Positions 7,655-16,147 are shown, numbered from the stretch's first letter. The stretch: DNA of 64,000 nucleotides from an uncultured Bacteroidia bacterium (GCA_902789395.1 CADANY010000006.1:1-64000), one strand, 5' to 3'. The notes: generated by a model from the sequence alone, not told the origin. Translations and numbers: made by a program.

Positions 7655-8761
7655 TCAGCAATATTCTCCGTACTCACACCCGATATTTTCGGCATGGACC
7701 CGGTCGATGAGATTGCCATGCCTGTCATAGAGTTGTATAGTCCCTACGCCGTTCCCTCCGTTCCAGAGGCGATTGTGCCGCTTCTTCCCGTCAGGCGCCT
7801 CGTAATTCACGAGGAGCATGTCTTTCTTCTCGCAGGTTACATCAGTAATCATTCTCCCGGAACTGCTCGACTGTTCCACATGCCAGATGATTTGCGTATC
7901 TGTCTCCCTGCAGTCAAACTCCGTGCGGACGCCTGTCCATGCTTTAGAGAAATTGAATTCGTATGGAGTGCCCTCATACCAGAATGCAGAAAGGAGCTTG
8001 CGAGGGAGTGCGACCGGACCCACTTTCGGACGTCCTCCTCCGATATCGAAGACGCTGTCCCCGAGTTTCCGTCCGGTGATCTCGCTGGTGAGGTTATTCG
8101 ATGAGAGCCAAACCCATGGTGAAGTGAAGTCCTTCCCCCAGTTCTTGTCAGCATATCCGTAGCAGTTCCCGGGCCTCACCACATAGCGACGCCCGCGCCA
8201 TATGACCTCGCCCTCAAACGCTGTCTTCATCCCTTCGGCATGCCAGAACATCTCGAAGGCTTCCGCGTGGCGGAACACTTCGTCGGCGCCGAATCCCACA
8301 TTGAAGGCCGTTATCTTGCGGATTTTCAGGTTCCATGACATCTCGCCGTCCTGGCACATCCATTCAGGATGATTGGCAGAGTCTTCCACCTTTACATGTC
8401 CCTTGGTCAGGGTCTCATTGAGGAAACAGTCGTCCGCTTCAATACTGAACGGTACGCCCCAGTCTACCTTGATGCGTTTCCATCCCCAGAATCGGTGCAA
8501 CTGCGCAGCATCCTCTCCCCAGGCACCTGCCTTTACCATCAGGTAGGACGGTTTCTGCGGTTTCCCCGGAATCTGTCCGAAAACGGGTTCCTCCCCGCCG
8601 AGGGCTGGATTACACAGAAAAAACTCAATGAAAAAGGGTTTGGCCTTGCCGCTCTCGGCATCATATCCGGTGAAAGAATGCCACCACCAGTCGTAGCCTT
8701 TGTGGGCCTGTACGCCGAAGAGCTGACAGGCGTCACGGGAAATATCGTGTTTGTTGAACAT
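7655..8761 (-). CDS. Tocopherol cyclase-like family protein
   Basis: 368 residues from the ATG at 8759-8761 (MFNKHDISRDA). The product matches the tocopherol-cyclase-like family: AHKGYDWWWHSFTGYD near the N-terminus, then a lipocalin-like beta-rich body with many tryptophans, and NCYGYADKNWGKDFTSPWVW in the second half. Plant and cyanobacterial members close the chromanol ring of tocopherols; members in anaerobic gut bacteria have no known substrate and probably act on another lipid or isoprenoid. An alternative start at 8800 would directly follow the stop of the small gene at 8801-9013, so the two are likely one transcript. No signal peptide is visible. Confidence 0.75.
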   Translation of the reverse strand: MFNKHDISRDACQLFGVQAHKGYDWWWHSFTGYDAESGKAKPFFIEFFLCNPALGGEEPVFGQIPGKPQKPSYLMVKAGAWGEDAAQLHRFWGWKRIKVDWGVPFSIEADDCFLNETLTKGHVKVEDSANHPEWMCQDGEMSWNLKIRKITAFNVGFGADEVFRHAEAFEMFWHAEGMKTAFEGEVIWRGRRYVVRPGNCYGYADKNWGKDFTSPWVWLSSNNLTSEITGRKLGDSVFDIGGGRPKVGPVALPRKLLSAFWYEGTPYEFNFSKAWTGVRTEFDCRETDTQIIWHVEQSSSSGRMITDVTCEKKDMLLVNYEAPDGKKRHNRLWNGGNGVGTIQLYDRHGNLIDRVHAENIGCEYGEYC

Positions 8762-8800
8762 TGTTGTCTTGTTTTCCTCCCATGAAATACAATAATCCAT

Positions 8801-9013
8801 CTATCCTATGATGTCCATCCCGCTGCCGTTGCTCTCCACCGCCCTCTTCAGACGTTTCCGATCGTAGACCTTCTTGGATTTATGGACTGCTTTCCGAAAG
8901 GAGACGGGGCGGCCGTGTTCGGCGATCTCTTCCAACCGGGCCGCCTTGCGATTGGCGAGCATGAAGTCCTCTTCGGTAATCCGCAGTTTCTTCTGTTTCT
9001 TCTTCGATTTCAT
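8801..9013 (-). CDS. Conserved small basic hypothetical protein
   Basis: 70 residues, very rich in lysine and arginine: MKSKKKQKKLRITEEDFML at the start, then HGRPVSFRKAVHKSKKVYDR. Proteins of this kind recur in Bacteroidales genomes without assigned function; the charge suggests nucleic-acid or ribosome contact, which is inference. It lies directly upstream of the tocopherol-cyclase-like gene, and a truncated copy is present at 1724-1804. Confidence 0.6.
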   Translation of the reverse strand: MKSKKKQKKLRITEEDFMLANRKAARLEEIAEHGRPVSFRKAVHKSKKVYDRKRLKRAVESNGSGMDIIG

Positions 9014-9046
9014 TGCTTCAATGCCCCTGAACGGGCGAGAATGTGA

Positions 9047-9220
9047 TTATGCCTTAGTTACCACGACTTTACCATCTGCATCCAGCAGCGGCGTTAAGCC
9101 GCCCCCATAACCACGTCCGACGTACAGGTAATTTACTCCTGTCTCTTTATCTACGATAACGATTGCCTCAGTAAGGAGGGTTGATTCCCTATCCTTGATG
9201 TCGAATCTGTCTAAACCCAT
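9047..9220 (-). CDS. Small DUF6440-like protein
   Basis: 57 residues from the ATG at 9218-9220 (MGLDRFDIKD). The core IVDKETGVNYLYVGRGYGGG followed by LTPLLDADGKVVV has the form of the small DUF6440 family, which is widespread in gut Firmicutes and Bacteroidales and has no known function. It is AT-flanked upstream; the 9221-9509 stretch holds nothing else that I can recognise. Confidence 0.6.
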   Translation of the reverse strand: MGLDRFDIKDRESTLLTEAIVIVDKETGVNYLYVGRGYGGGLTPLLDADGKVVVTKA

Positions 9221-9509
9221 AGTTATTGTATTAGTTAGATGTACTTCTAAAGTCAAAATTAAACAATTGTTTACACTATTCCAAATGCATCCTGTGTCAG
9301 GAAGACAGGTCCTTCTTGCCGGAAGCACCATCCGGTCCGTGAATCCGCATTCTCTGAGTCCGGCAACGATCCGGAAGATCTAAACGGTCTACCGATTTCG
9401 GAAATATCCTATGGGATTAATAAGAATTCTTCGTAAATTAGCAACAGGTGTGGTTAACAAGGGCACAAATATGGGGTAGCTGGAGCCTGAAAAAGACGTT
9501 ATAAATGGA

Positions 9510-10103
9510 TTACTTGCTGTTCGGGATCAGTCCTTTCGACGGTCTGTAAACCATCCGCTGAAAATCAACCCCGAAAGCCTGCCGATGGCCTGCCGTGACA
9601 AAGCCGATGGATTCGTATAATCTGATCAGGTGCGGCATATCACTATCGGCGACCAGTGCAATCTGGGGAAACCCCAGGCACGTCCCTTTACGGATTCCAT
9701 CCATCAGCAATGCCCTGCCGATGCCAAGGCAGCGATACTGCGGCAGGACAGCCAGTGAATCGAGATAGAACTCTCCCGGGCCGGTCTCCATTTCCGACTC
9801 GGCGTCCATCTGAGCCAGGTCTGGCCAGAGTTCGCTGAATGTCTTATGACGCAGTTCCTGATAGATATCTCCCGGATAGGAAAGCAGGGATCCAACCGGG
9901 ATGCCATCCTTCTCTGCTATGCGCGTGTACCGGTAACTATAGAGAAGATCATCGCGCCGTTCGCATTCAATGAGCCGCTCATAGATTCGCGTTTCTTCCG
10001 GAATTTCTGTTTCAAAATCATAAAAATGCATCCCCGCCATGATGCATTTGGCCAGGAACGGGGCATCTTCCGGATGCGCGTCACGTATGATATAATCTGC
10101 CAT
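9510..10103 (-). CDS. GNAT-family N-acetyltransferase
   Basis: 197 residues starting MADYIIRDAHPEDAPFLAK. The GNAT acetyl-CoA-binding motif A is clear near residues 118-136 (DSLAVLPQYRCLGIGRALL), followed by IALVADSDMPHLIRLYESIG, the motif B region. The protein is cytosolic and would transfer acetyl from acetyl-CoA to a small molecule or amine. A TATCTTTG box lies 30 bases upstream of the start. Nothing nearby indicates the acceptor. Confidence 0.85.
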   Translation of the reverse strand: MADYIIRDAHPEDAPFLAKCIMAGMHFYDFETEIPEETRIYERLIECERRDDLLYSYRYTRIAEKDGIPVGSLLSYPGDIYQELRHKTFSELWPDLAQMDAESEMETGPGEFYLDSLAVLPQYRCLGIGRALLMDGIRKGTCLGFPQIALVADSDMPHLIRLYESIGFVTAGHRQAFGVDFQRMVYRPSKGLIPNSK

Positions 10104-10132
10104 TGTTTTGCAGGTATTCTTGGAAACTGATA

Positions 10133-10140
10133 CAAAGATA
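10133..10140 (-). promoter_or_regulatory. Promoter -7 box of the GNAT gene
   Basis: The minus strand reads TATCTTTG, matching TAnnTTTG, 30 bases upstream of the ATG at 10103. The expected -33 zone overlaps the palindrome at 10156-10180. Confidence 0.5.
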
Positions 10141-10155
10141 ACGAATTTGATGGAT

Positions 10156-10180
10156 CCGGTTACCGCTTAAGCGGAACCGG
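10156..10180. promoter_or_regulatory. 25-bp palindrome: operator or terminator
   Basis: CCGGTT-A-CCGCTTAAGCGG-A-ACCGG is a near-perfect palindrome with one internal A-A mismatch. It lies between the 3' end of the membrane-protein gene at 10198 and the GNAT promoter, overlapping the latter's -33 zone. It could terminate the upstream transcript, although no T run follows, or bind a repressor of the GNAT gene. Confidence 0.35.
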
Positions 10181-10197
10181 GCCAGTGACGGATTCCG

Positions 10198-10638
10198 CTA
10201 CTCTTCCCCGGCTCTGATCCACTGGGCAAGGAATCGGGCACCCGCAGCAATCAGCGCCGGCCCCAGCCCGCAGTAAAAGGAAGCGAAGAACTCCGTGGGG
10301 ACCCCTGGGATGTGTTTGAGACTGATTCCAAGGCACATCATAAAGATGACAAGGATCCATCCCCGCAACGGAAGGAAGGCCAGAATGGATTTCTTTTTCT
10401 GAGGGAAGTCCATAATACGGTCGGAATACCGGCGGACAATCCGTTTGAACATCCACACGAACCCGGCAAGCACCAGGACGGTGCCGATGGAAAGCCACAG
10501 GATGGATTTCGAGGACCAGAGGGCCAGATATGACTGGATGCCCGTGATAAGGATCTTGACGCCTGGTGCGCCCCAGACGATGGCGTTGGCCAGCAGCAAA
10601 TGGCGCTTGGCGACGAGGAGGAATTTGTCAATGTCCAT
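10198..10638 (-). CDS. Hypothetical integral membrane protein
   Basis: 146 residues with four predicted membrane helices (about 12-35, 43-65, 88-108 and 115-135), including SILWLSIGTVLVLAGFVWMF and LRGWILVIFMMCLGISL. Between helices two and three lies a basic loop KRIVRRYSDRIMDFPQKKK. I recognise no domain. It has its own promoter box at 10656-10663 and is expressed apart from greA, which diverges from it. Confidence 0.6.
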   Translation of the reverse strand: MDIDKFLLVAKRHLLLANAIVWGAPGVKILITGIQSYLALWSSKSILWLSIGTVLVLAGFVWMFKRIVRRYSDRIMDFPQKKKSILAFLPLRGWILVIFMMCLGISLKHIPGVPTEFFASFYCGLGPALIAAGARFLAQWIRAGEE

Positions 10639-10655
10639 TGATACTTAATATGTGG

Positions 10656-10663
10656 CAAATATA
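10656..10663 (-). promoter_or_regulatory. Promoter -7 box of the membrane-protein gene
   Basis: The minus strand reads TATATTTG, fitting TAnnTTTG, 18 bases before the start codon at 10638. Confidence 0.45.
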
Positions 10664-10759
10664 ATGAAAATGCACGATGCGTCAAAAGAAACAATCTGAA
10701 GATGATTTTGCGGATTCCAATCTTGTTCCCGGAGATGATGCGTTTCGCTAAAAAATGAG

Positions 10760-10767
10760 TATATTTG
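10760..10767 (+). promoter_or_regulatory. Promoter -7 box of greA
   Basis: TATATTTG ends only four bases before the greA ATG. The transcript would therefore be leaderless or nearly so. Confidence 0.5.
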
Positions 10768-10771
10768 AGCC

Positions 10772-11239
10772 ATGGAATACCTGTCAAAGCAACGATACGA
10801 CGAGATTTCAGCCGAATTGAAACATCTTATAGGCGAAGTTTACCCTAAGGTGAAAGACGATCTGGCAGAAGCCCGCGCCCAGGGAGACCTGAGCGAGAAT
10901 GCCGGATATCGCGAAGCAAGGCGGATCCAAGCGAAGACCATCAGCCGTATCCGTTTCCTGCAGAGGGTCCTGGAGCATTCACGCGTGATTACCCCTGAGT
11001 CCCTTCCCAAAGACAGGGTTTGCCTTCTGAGCCGGGTCGAATTCACGAATCTCTCGACAAACACCCGCATGAAATTCGAGATAGTCAGCCCCCATGAGAT
11101 GGATCTCGAGGCAGGCAAGATTTCGCTTAAATCCCCGATCGGTGCCTCCCTGATGGGCAAAAAGGTCGGAGAAATTGCCGAGGCCCGTGTCCCTTCCGGG
11201 ACCCTGCTTCTGAGAATCGAAAGCATCACGTTCGACTGA
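10772..11239 (+). CDS. greA: Transcription elongation factor GreA/GreB family
   Basis: 155 residues, the normal length for GreA. It rescues backtracked RNA polymerase by stimulating transcript cleavage through the secondary channel. The N-terminal coiled coil (about residues 1-75) carries the acidic tip as EARAQGDLSENAGYREAR, with the conserved aspartate and glutamate that position the metal. The C-terminal FKBP-like domain follows, ending SLMGKKVGEIAEARVPSG. The start is fixed by the family consensus (M-x-Y-L-S/T). The promoter box sits only four bases upstream. Confidence 0.93.
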   Translation: MEYLSKQRYDEISAELKHLIGEVYPKVKDDLAEARAQGDLSENAGYREARRIQAKTISRIRFLQRVLEHSRVITPESLPKDRVCLLSRVEFTNLSTNTRMKFEIVSPHEMDLEAGKISLKSPIGASLMGKKVGEIAEARVPSGTLLLRIESITFD

Positions 11240-11318
11240 TGGCGGAAGATTTCTCAAATTATCTGAAGGAAATAGAATCACGACGCAACACGACAATGAA
11301 CTAAACCAACTGATTGAG

Positions 11319-11618
11319 ATGGACAAGCAAGCAAGAATTGAAAGGATCTCCCAGATGGAGGAGCGCTTTGACGGGGTCGCCCGCATACTGGGTGAGTTGG
11401 ATGAAGCTATCGGTAAATACGAAGATATCAAGGACGGACTTGCAGCGCTCAAGGACTACCTTGATTCCGGACAGTGGAAGGAGGACTATGAAGCGGACGA
11501 GGTGGGGCTGCTTCCCAAGGACCTCAAGCGGGGTGTCCTTTCGCAGGATGGTCTGTACGACCTGCTGCAGGAAGCTGACAGAATTATCTGCCATGCCCGG
11601 AAAGTACTCGGGATATAA
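11319..11618 (+). CDS. DUF4298 family protein
   Basis: 99 residues, fitting the DUF4298 family in length and pattern. It is almost entirely helical with heptad-like spacing: IERISQMEERFDGVARIL and LKDYLDSGQWKEDYEADEVG, then LKRGVLSQDGLYDLLQEADR. The product is cytosolic and of unknown function. It follows greA by 80 bases that hold no confident gene. The ATG at 11319 is the first in frame. Confidence 0.75.
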   Translation: MDKQARIERISQMEERFDGVARILGELDEAIGKYEDIKDGLAALKDYLDSGQWKEDYEADEVGLLPKDLKRGVLSQDGLYDLLQEADRIICHARKVLGI

Positions 11619-11671
11619 TTTTTCTCCCGCCTCCAGGGCATCCGGATTGTTTAGTCATATGACAGACAGAT

Positions 11672-12033
11672 ATGAAGAAGATCATGATTATCGACGGCGG
11701 ACCGCGCCGTAATATGAACACGGCTGCCATGGTCGAGGCTTTTGCCGAGTGCGCCACAGCTGACGGCCTGGTACTTGCCTCGCCCATCTATTTCGGAGAG
11801 GTAACGGCCCAGCTGCGTGCCTTCTGGGAGCGTCTGGTCTTCCCCTGGCTGCCCTTGGCCACAAAGCAGAGGCCGTCATGGCCTGCAATACAGTCCAGGT
11901 GAATGATTACTCCCGTTTCGACTTCTCCGAGGGTACAGCCAAGAACAAAAAGGCATACAGGGATGCACACTGGGAAGAAGATCTGGCGAAAGCCCGGGAA
12001 GCCGGGGAGAGGATGGCCAGGACAAATGAATGA
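11672..12033 (+). pseudogene. NADPH-dependent FMN reductase/flavodoxin-fold protein, broken
   Basis: The N-terminus MKKIMIIDGGPRRNMNTAAM is the FMN-phosphate loop of the family, but residue 24 joins directly to ADGLVLASPIYFGEVTAQLR, which normally lies about 40 residues further on, so an in-frame block is missing. After FWERLVFPWL the frame is lost near 11850, and the C-terminal tail VNDYSRFDFSEGTAKNKKAY continues in another frame to a stop at 12033. Two lesions leave no functional flavin site. The intact form would be a cytosolic flavoprotein of about 200 residues. Confidence 0.65.
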
Positions 12034-12059
12034 AATCCCTTATTTAAATTATAATAATC

Positions 12060-12626
12060 ATGAATAAAAGTACCAAGATCTGGCTCTGCATCGCAGGCCT
12101 TCTCCTCATCATCCTCGGCGTTGTCTGCATTTCCAAGCCCGACATCACCCTCGTCTCTGCTGCGTGGGTATTGGGCTGTCTGACTCTTTTCGCCGGTATC
12201 ACCAAATTGGTCTTCACTCTCAGGACGCAGGCGTTCCTGCCGAACAGTGGCACGCGTGCCCTGAGCGCCCTTTTGGACATCTTCTTTGGCTGTTTCTTCC
12301 TTTTCAACATCCTCGGAACGGCGGTCTCACTTCCTGTCGTATTCGCCATTTGGGTTATGATTGAGGGAATTGTCATCGCCGTACAGAGTTTCGATTACAG
12401 AAAGGTCGGTTTCCCGACTTGGTGGGTACTTCTTTGCCTGGGGATCGGCGGCGCAGTCCTCGGATTCTTCGGCCTTAGGAACCTAGATGTTACGGCCGGT
12501 GTTCTCTCTACCATCATCGGCCTCGGCATTATCGCCAACGGACTCGCATACATCCTCGCTGTCGTAGGTGTAAACCGTTTCGAGAAGCGGGTGGATAACC
12601 TCGGCAGGATCATCGACGAGCAGTAA
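12060..12626 (+). CDS. HdeD family (DUF308) membrane protein
   Basis: 188 residues with six short membrane helices arranged as two DUF308-type repeats, including IAGLLLIILGVVCISKPDIT and LGCLTLFAGITKLVFTLR in the first half and WWVLLCLGIGGAVLGFFGL in the second. In E. coli HdeD takes part in acid resistance at high cell density; the function in Bacteroidota is not established. The start ATG 12060 lies 27 bases after the stop of the FMN-reductase remnant. The cytosolic tail is charged (NRFEKRVDNLGRIIDEQ). Confidence 0.82.
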   Translation: MNKSTKIWLCIAGLLLIILGVVCISKPDITLVSAAWVLGCLTLFAGITKLVFTLRTQAFLPNSGTRALSALLDIFFGCFFLFNILGTAVSLPVVFAIWVMIEGIVIAVQSFDYRKVGFPTWWVLLCLGIGGAVLGFFGLRNLDVTAGVLSTIIGLGIIANGLAYILAVVGVNRFEKRVDNLGRIIDEQ

Positions 12627-12667
12627 AGCATCCCCTGACATTGATTCAAGAGACAAAATATATTCCT

Positions 12668-12914
12668 ATGATCCAATATATTGCAGATGCTATTACGGAC
12701 AAGCTGTTCGCCGGTAATCCGGCGGCGGTACTTCCCTGTCGGTCCATACAAAGCCATCCCTGTCACGGAGGATATACTCGCAGCGACCGGGGGGCTGGCC
12801 AGGGAGGCCTGGTATGACGGCGGAGTCTTGCGCGTACGACTGGAAGAAAGCCGTGTGCTTATTACCGGAAATGCCGTCCTATTCATGAAAGGAGAGATCC
12901 CTTTTGATCTTTAG
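12668..12914 (+). pseudogene. PhzF-family isomerase remnant with a large internal deletion
   Basis: The N-terminus MIQYIADAITDKLFAGNPAA is that of the PhzF/YddE family (about 260-290 residues), ending at AAVLP before the frame changes. Only the family C-terminus follows: GGLAREAWYDGGVLRVRLEE and NAVLFMKGEIPFDL. About 180 residues, including the catalytic centre, are gone. This is a clear deletion remnant. Confidence 0.65.
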
Positions 12915-12961
12915 CAATACTTCAAATGAATACGATAATAAATTAGATAACAGCCTTTGAG

Positions 12962-13576
12962 ATGAAACTAACAACCAAAACTCTTCTTTCCGTGGTTCTC
13001 ATGGCCATGATCATGTACTCTTGTGGGAACAAGAAGGGAAACCGGAATATGGCATCTGTTGAACAGGAAGCAGTGCAGACATTAACTGACAGTTATTTCC
13101 AAGCAATTGACCGGTATTTCACAAACGAAATCGCCCCGCAGTATGCTTCGGCGGAGCTTTGCATCCCCTACCACGACTATGCCGTGATAGACGACAGCAA
13201 TCCGGACGAGGTCCAGGTCTTGGGTGACTTCTGGGTGGAAAACTACAACATCGTCGGTGATACCCTCATGTTTGTCTCAGGAGGGAACCATGCCGGGAAG
13301 GTTCATATCAAAAAGGACTCCGAAGGGAACTATGTCGCTGCCGGGTTCGATGCCGTCGGAGACGGAAGCGAATTTCTGCCTACTGCGAAAGCCATCTTCG
13401 GTGAACGGTTCGAGGATTTCCAGAAAGCCAATTCGGACCATGTCCTTCGCGAGAAGATTCGCAAGACAGCCATCTCCGGATATGTATACAAGAACAGACT
13501 CGGGGTCAAGTTCTATAAAGACTACGGCTGGCCTGCAGTCGAGATTCCGGGACCGGAAGAAACATCCCGGCAGTAG
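12962..13576 (+). CDS. Hypothetical lipoprotein
   Basis: 204 residues. The N-terminus MKLTTKTLLSVVLMAMIMYSC is a lipoprotein signal with the lipidated cysteine at residue 21, so the mature protein is anchored in the envelope. The body has a mixed alpha/beta pattern (LTDSYFQAIDRYFTNEIAPQ, AELCIPYHDYAVIDD, VLGDFWVENYNIVGDTLMF), compatible with an NTF2- or cystatin-like fold, though I recognise no family. It stands alone and converges on the aldo/keto reductase gene at 13618. Confidence 0.7.
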   Translation: MKLTTKTLLSVVLMAMIMYSCGNKKGNRNMASVEQEAVQTLTDSYFQAIDRYFTNEIAPQYASAELCIPYHDYAVIDDSNPDEVQVLGDFWVENYNIVGDTLMFVSGGNHAGKVHIKKDSEGNYVAAGFDAVGDGSEFLPTAKAIFGERFEDFQKANSDHVLREKIRKTAISGYVYKNRLGVKFYKDYGWPAVEIPGPEETSRQ

Positions 13577-13617
13577 TCGGTCCAGACGGAAGATCAAAAA
13601 CTCCTGAAATAACTATC

Positions 13618-14607
13618 CTAGATTCCGTTGGAATCAGTTTTGGCCAGTGCCCCTACAATTTCATGCGCTTTGTAAGGCTCCTCCAAAAAGGCGACATCAT
13701 CTTTAGACAGGGTCAAATCCACTGCACGGACGGCGGCATCGAAATGAGGTACTTTCGTCGCTCCGACAATCGGAGCGGCAACGCCCTTGGCCAGCGTCCA
13801 TGCCAGGGCGACTTCGGTCATTGTCACGCCCAGGCGTTCGGCTAAAACGGCCACTCTTTCGATGATCTCCAGGTCATTCTCCTTGGAAGCATCATATTTC
13901 TTGCGGATGGTCCTGTCGGTATTGGAACGGAGCGTACCACTCTCCCATCCCCGGTGCGTCAGGTGGCCTCCTGCCAGCGGAGAATACGGGATACGAGAAA
14001 CGCCGTACTGCTCACAGACGGGAATCAGTTCGCGCTCGTCCTCCCTGTACATCAGGTTGTAGTGGTTCTGCATGGTAGAAAAAAGGGTCCATCCGTTCCG
14101 TTCGGCGCAAATCTGCATGTTGTGGAATTGATAGCCGTACATGGCCGAAGCGCCTATGGCACGGACTTTCCCGGCCTTGACCAGTGAGTCAAGGGCTTCC
14201 ATCGTCTCCTCGATAGGGGTTCCATAGTCAAAGCGGTGAATCTGATATAAGTCCAGATAGTCGGTACCCAGGCGCTCAAGGGTGCCGTCAATCTCACGGA
14301 GAATGGCTTTTCGGGAAAGCTGTCCCTCATTGAAAAACACCTTGGAAGCGATGACTACTTGGTCACGGGGAACGCCGATATTCTTCAGAGCCCGGCCCAG
14401 ATATTCCTCACTGGTTCCGAAGGAATAGACATTGGCTGTATCGAAAAAATTGACTCCCAAGTCAATGGCGTGCTGCACCATGGCCTGCGTGTCTTCAGGT
14501 CCCAGGGTCCACTGATGAAAATCTTCGGAGGCTTTTCCGTAGGACATGCAGCCTACACAGATGCGGGATACCTCAATCCCGGTTTTTCCGAGGGTGGTGT
14601 ATTTCAT
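13618..14607 (-). CDS. Aldo/keto reductase
   Basis: 329 residues, a full-length NAD(P)H-dependent aldo/keto reductase (TIM barrel, cytosolic). The catalytic tetrad is visible: Asp and Tyr in FFDTANVYSFG, Lys in VVIASKVF, His in DLYQIHRFD. The nucleotide-binding end reads VALAWTLAKGVAAPIVGATK. It belongs to the YajO/YakC-like group that reduces aldehydes and ketones. Its start is followed upstream by a copy of the interspersed repeat and then a flavodoxin gene on the same strand, so the two may be cotranscribed. Confidence 0.9.
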   Translation of the reverse strand: MKYTTLGKTGIEVSRICVGCMSYGKASEDFHQWTLGPEDTQAMVQHAIDLGVNFFDTANVYSFGTSEEYLGRALKNIGVPRDQVVIASKVFFNEGQLSRKAILREIDGTLERLGTDYLDLYQIHRFDYGTPIEETMEALDSLVKAGKVRAIGASAMYGYQFHNMQICAERNGWTLFSTMQNHYNLMYREDERELIPVCEQYGVSRIPYSPLAGGHLTHRGWESGTLRSNTDRTIRKKYDASKENDLEIIERVAVLAERLGVTMTEVALAWTLAKGVAAPIVGATKVPHFDAAVRAVDLTLSKDDVAFLEEPYKAHEIVGALAKTDSNGI

Positions 14608-14621
14608 GACGGGTGTTTTTT

Positions 14622-14649
14622 AGATTCTTCACTTCGTTCAGAATGACAG
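14622..14649. repeat. Interspersed repeat, single copy
   Basis: AGATTCTTCACTTCGTTCAG continuing AATGACAG, lying between the aldo/keto reductase and flavodoxin genes. It is the same unit as at 1878-1904 and 29639-29666. Confidence 0.6.
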
Positions 14650-14667
14650 ATACTTACAGAATAACAA

Positions 14668-15186
14668 TTATTTCGCTTGCTGGAGGATAAGATCGACTTC
14701 GCGTTCGCAATGGGAGGCGGTTGCGCCGTGGATGGCGACACCGGCAGTGAGGTGGGCATCAGGAACTGCATTTTTAATCTGACGGATACTGCCGCCAAGT
14801 CCGCTGCCTTCATGGGAGCAGAAGGGGACAATCTTCTTTCCGGAAAAGTCATAACTCTCCAGGAAAGTAAATACCGCCATCGGAGGGAGCCCCCACCAAT
14901 TGGGATAGCCTAGGATGATGGTGTCGTACTGGTCCATATTCTCTACTTTTTCAGTAAGTTGCGGACGGGCTTTGGAACGGAGCTCCTCTTTGGCTTCCTC
15001 AATGCAGACCATATAGTCCGGAGAATACTTCTTTACGGTATCAATCTGGAAAACATCGGCATCAGGGAGGTGAGCCTTGATCTTCTCAACGATAACTTCG
15101 TTATTGCCTTTTGCCAGGTTTCGGATGCTGCCGCCAACATAGTTCTGGCCGCGGCGGGAATAGAAAGCGATAAGTGTCTTTGCCAT
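14668..15186 (-). CDS. Flavodoxin-family protein
   Basis: 172 residues from the ATG at 15184-15186. The N-terminal FMN-phosphate loop is KTLIAFYSRRGQNY, followed by DTIILGYPNWWGLPPMAVFT, the aromatic loop that stacks on the flavin, and KKIVPFCSHEGSGLGGSIRQ, the third flavin contact. This is the long-chain flavodoxin_4 type common beside aldo/keto reductases in anaerobes. It has no signal peptide, so it is cytosolic, unlike the two exported flavodoxins at 19081 and 21049. A CAAAGGTC element (-7-like on the minus strand) lies at 15208-15215. Confidence 0.88.
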   Translation of the reverse strand: MAKTLIAFYSRRGQNYVGGSIRNLAKGNNEVIVEKIKAHLPDADVFQIDTVKKYSPDYMVCIEEAKEELRSKARPQLTEKVENMDQYDTIILGYPNWWGLPPMAVFTFLESYDFSGKKIVPFCSHEGSGLGGSIRQIKNAVPDAHLTAGVAIHGATASHCEREVDLILQQAK

Positions 15187-15306
15187 GGTTATCTCAATTA
15201 ACTGATGCAAAGGTCGGTGTTTTTACCGGACGTTATGTTATCAATTTATCCGGAGAATTTATCGAATTCACATAATGATCCCTCGCGGGGCGGGATTGAC
15301 TATCAG

Positions 15307-16137
15307 CTACGACGGCATGACAGACACCGGCAGGATATCACCTATGCCGGGTGTTCCGTTTTTATCGATAGTGAGGGGGGCTGTGAAAGCAGGCATGTCG
15401 TCGTAGGAAAGTACGGGGCTGGTTGCGAACTTTATCCCGGGTGTGACGAGAAGGCATGGGAAATCGCCGCTCAGGTCGTACTGTATTTGCTCTCCGATCC
15501 AGAGAGGTTGATCCATATCGAACCCACCCATGGCTTTAACGGTGTTTGTCGCATGGGCAATCTCACGCTTTCCGTCGTAAAAAGTAATCTCCTCTTCCTT
15601 GATGAGATAGCCGAGCCGCCGGCAGAGTTGCTGCTGAAGATCGTAGGGATCGACGGTGGCCTCGATATAGGCCTTGTCGTTGCCGTCAAAACGAATCTTA
15701 TAGAGCCGTTCCACATGGACCCCTGTGCCTTCCATCGCGCTGCATGAGAGCCATAACGTGCCGCTTTTCCCGTCATACCGGGCCATGGGGCAGCGCGTAT
15801 TGCGAAGGCTGGGGAAGGTGGTGGATACGGCCCCCTTCACAACGACGATGCCATAGCCCTCAGTCGAAGTGGTATCCACTTCGGCAATGGCATCCACACT
15901 GATTGCATGCACCGTATCGCACATGATTTCATAATTGTGGAAGCGCCCGGCCTGCTCCATCGCTTTCTGTACCCTGACAGGGAGCGAATCAGGCGCCATC
16001 GGGCCATCCATCGTACCGGACACATAACGGCAGCCGGACCCGGCTCCGTTACTGCAGCTGTTACAGGCATTAAAGAATCCGCATGTGACGCAGAGCATCA
16101 GAACAGCGACCGACATCCATAATTTCATTTTTTTCAT
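15307..16137 (-). CDS. Hypothetical cysteine-rich lipoprotein
   Basis: 276 residues. The signal MKKMKLWMSVAVLMLCVTCG leads to a lipobox FFNAC with the cysteine at residue 25, followed by CSNGAGSGC, so there may be a small disulfide or metal cluster near the anchor. The body is beta-rich with GTLWLSCSAMEG and RLYKIRFDGNDKAYIEATVD, looking like an extracytoplasmic beta-sandwich. I recognise no domain. It lies between a flavodoxin and an aldo/keto reductase on the same strand and may be part of that transcription unit. Confidence 0.65.
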   Translation of the reverse strand: MKKMKLWMSVAVLMLCVTCGFFNACNSCSNGAGSGCRYVSGTMDGPMAPDSLPVRVQKAMEQAGRFHNYEIMCDTVHAISVDAIAEVDTTSTEGYGIVVVKGAVSTTFPSLRNTRCPMARYDGKSGTLWLSCSAMEGTGVHVERLYKIRFDGNDKAYIEATVDPYDLQQQLCRRLGYLIKEEEITFYDGKREIAHATNTVKAMGGFDMDQPLWIGEQIQYDLSGDFPCLLVTPGIKFATSPVLSYDDMPAFTAPLTIDKNGTPGIGDILPVSVMPS

Positions 16138-16147
16138 ACTTTCCTAA

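Noticed and set aside
11239..11304. 21-codon frame (MAEDFSNYLKEIESRR...) between greA and DUF4298
   Set aside because: It is too short for support, starts within the greA stop codon and resembles nothing I know.
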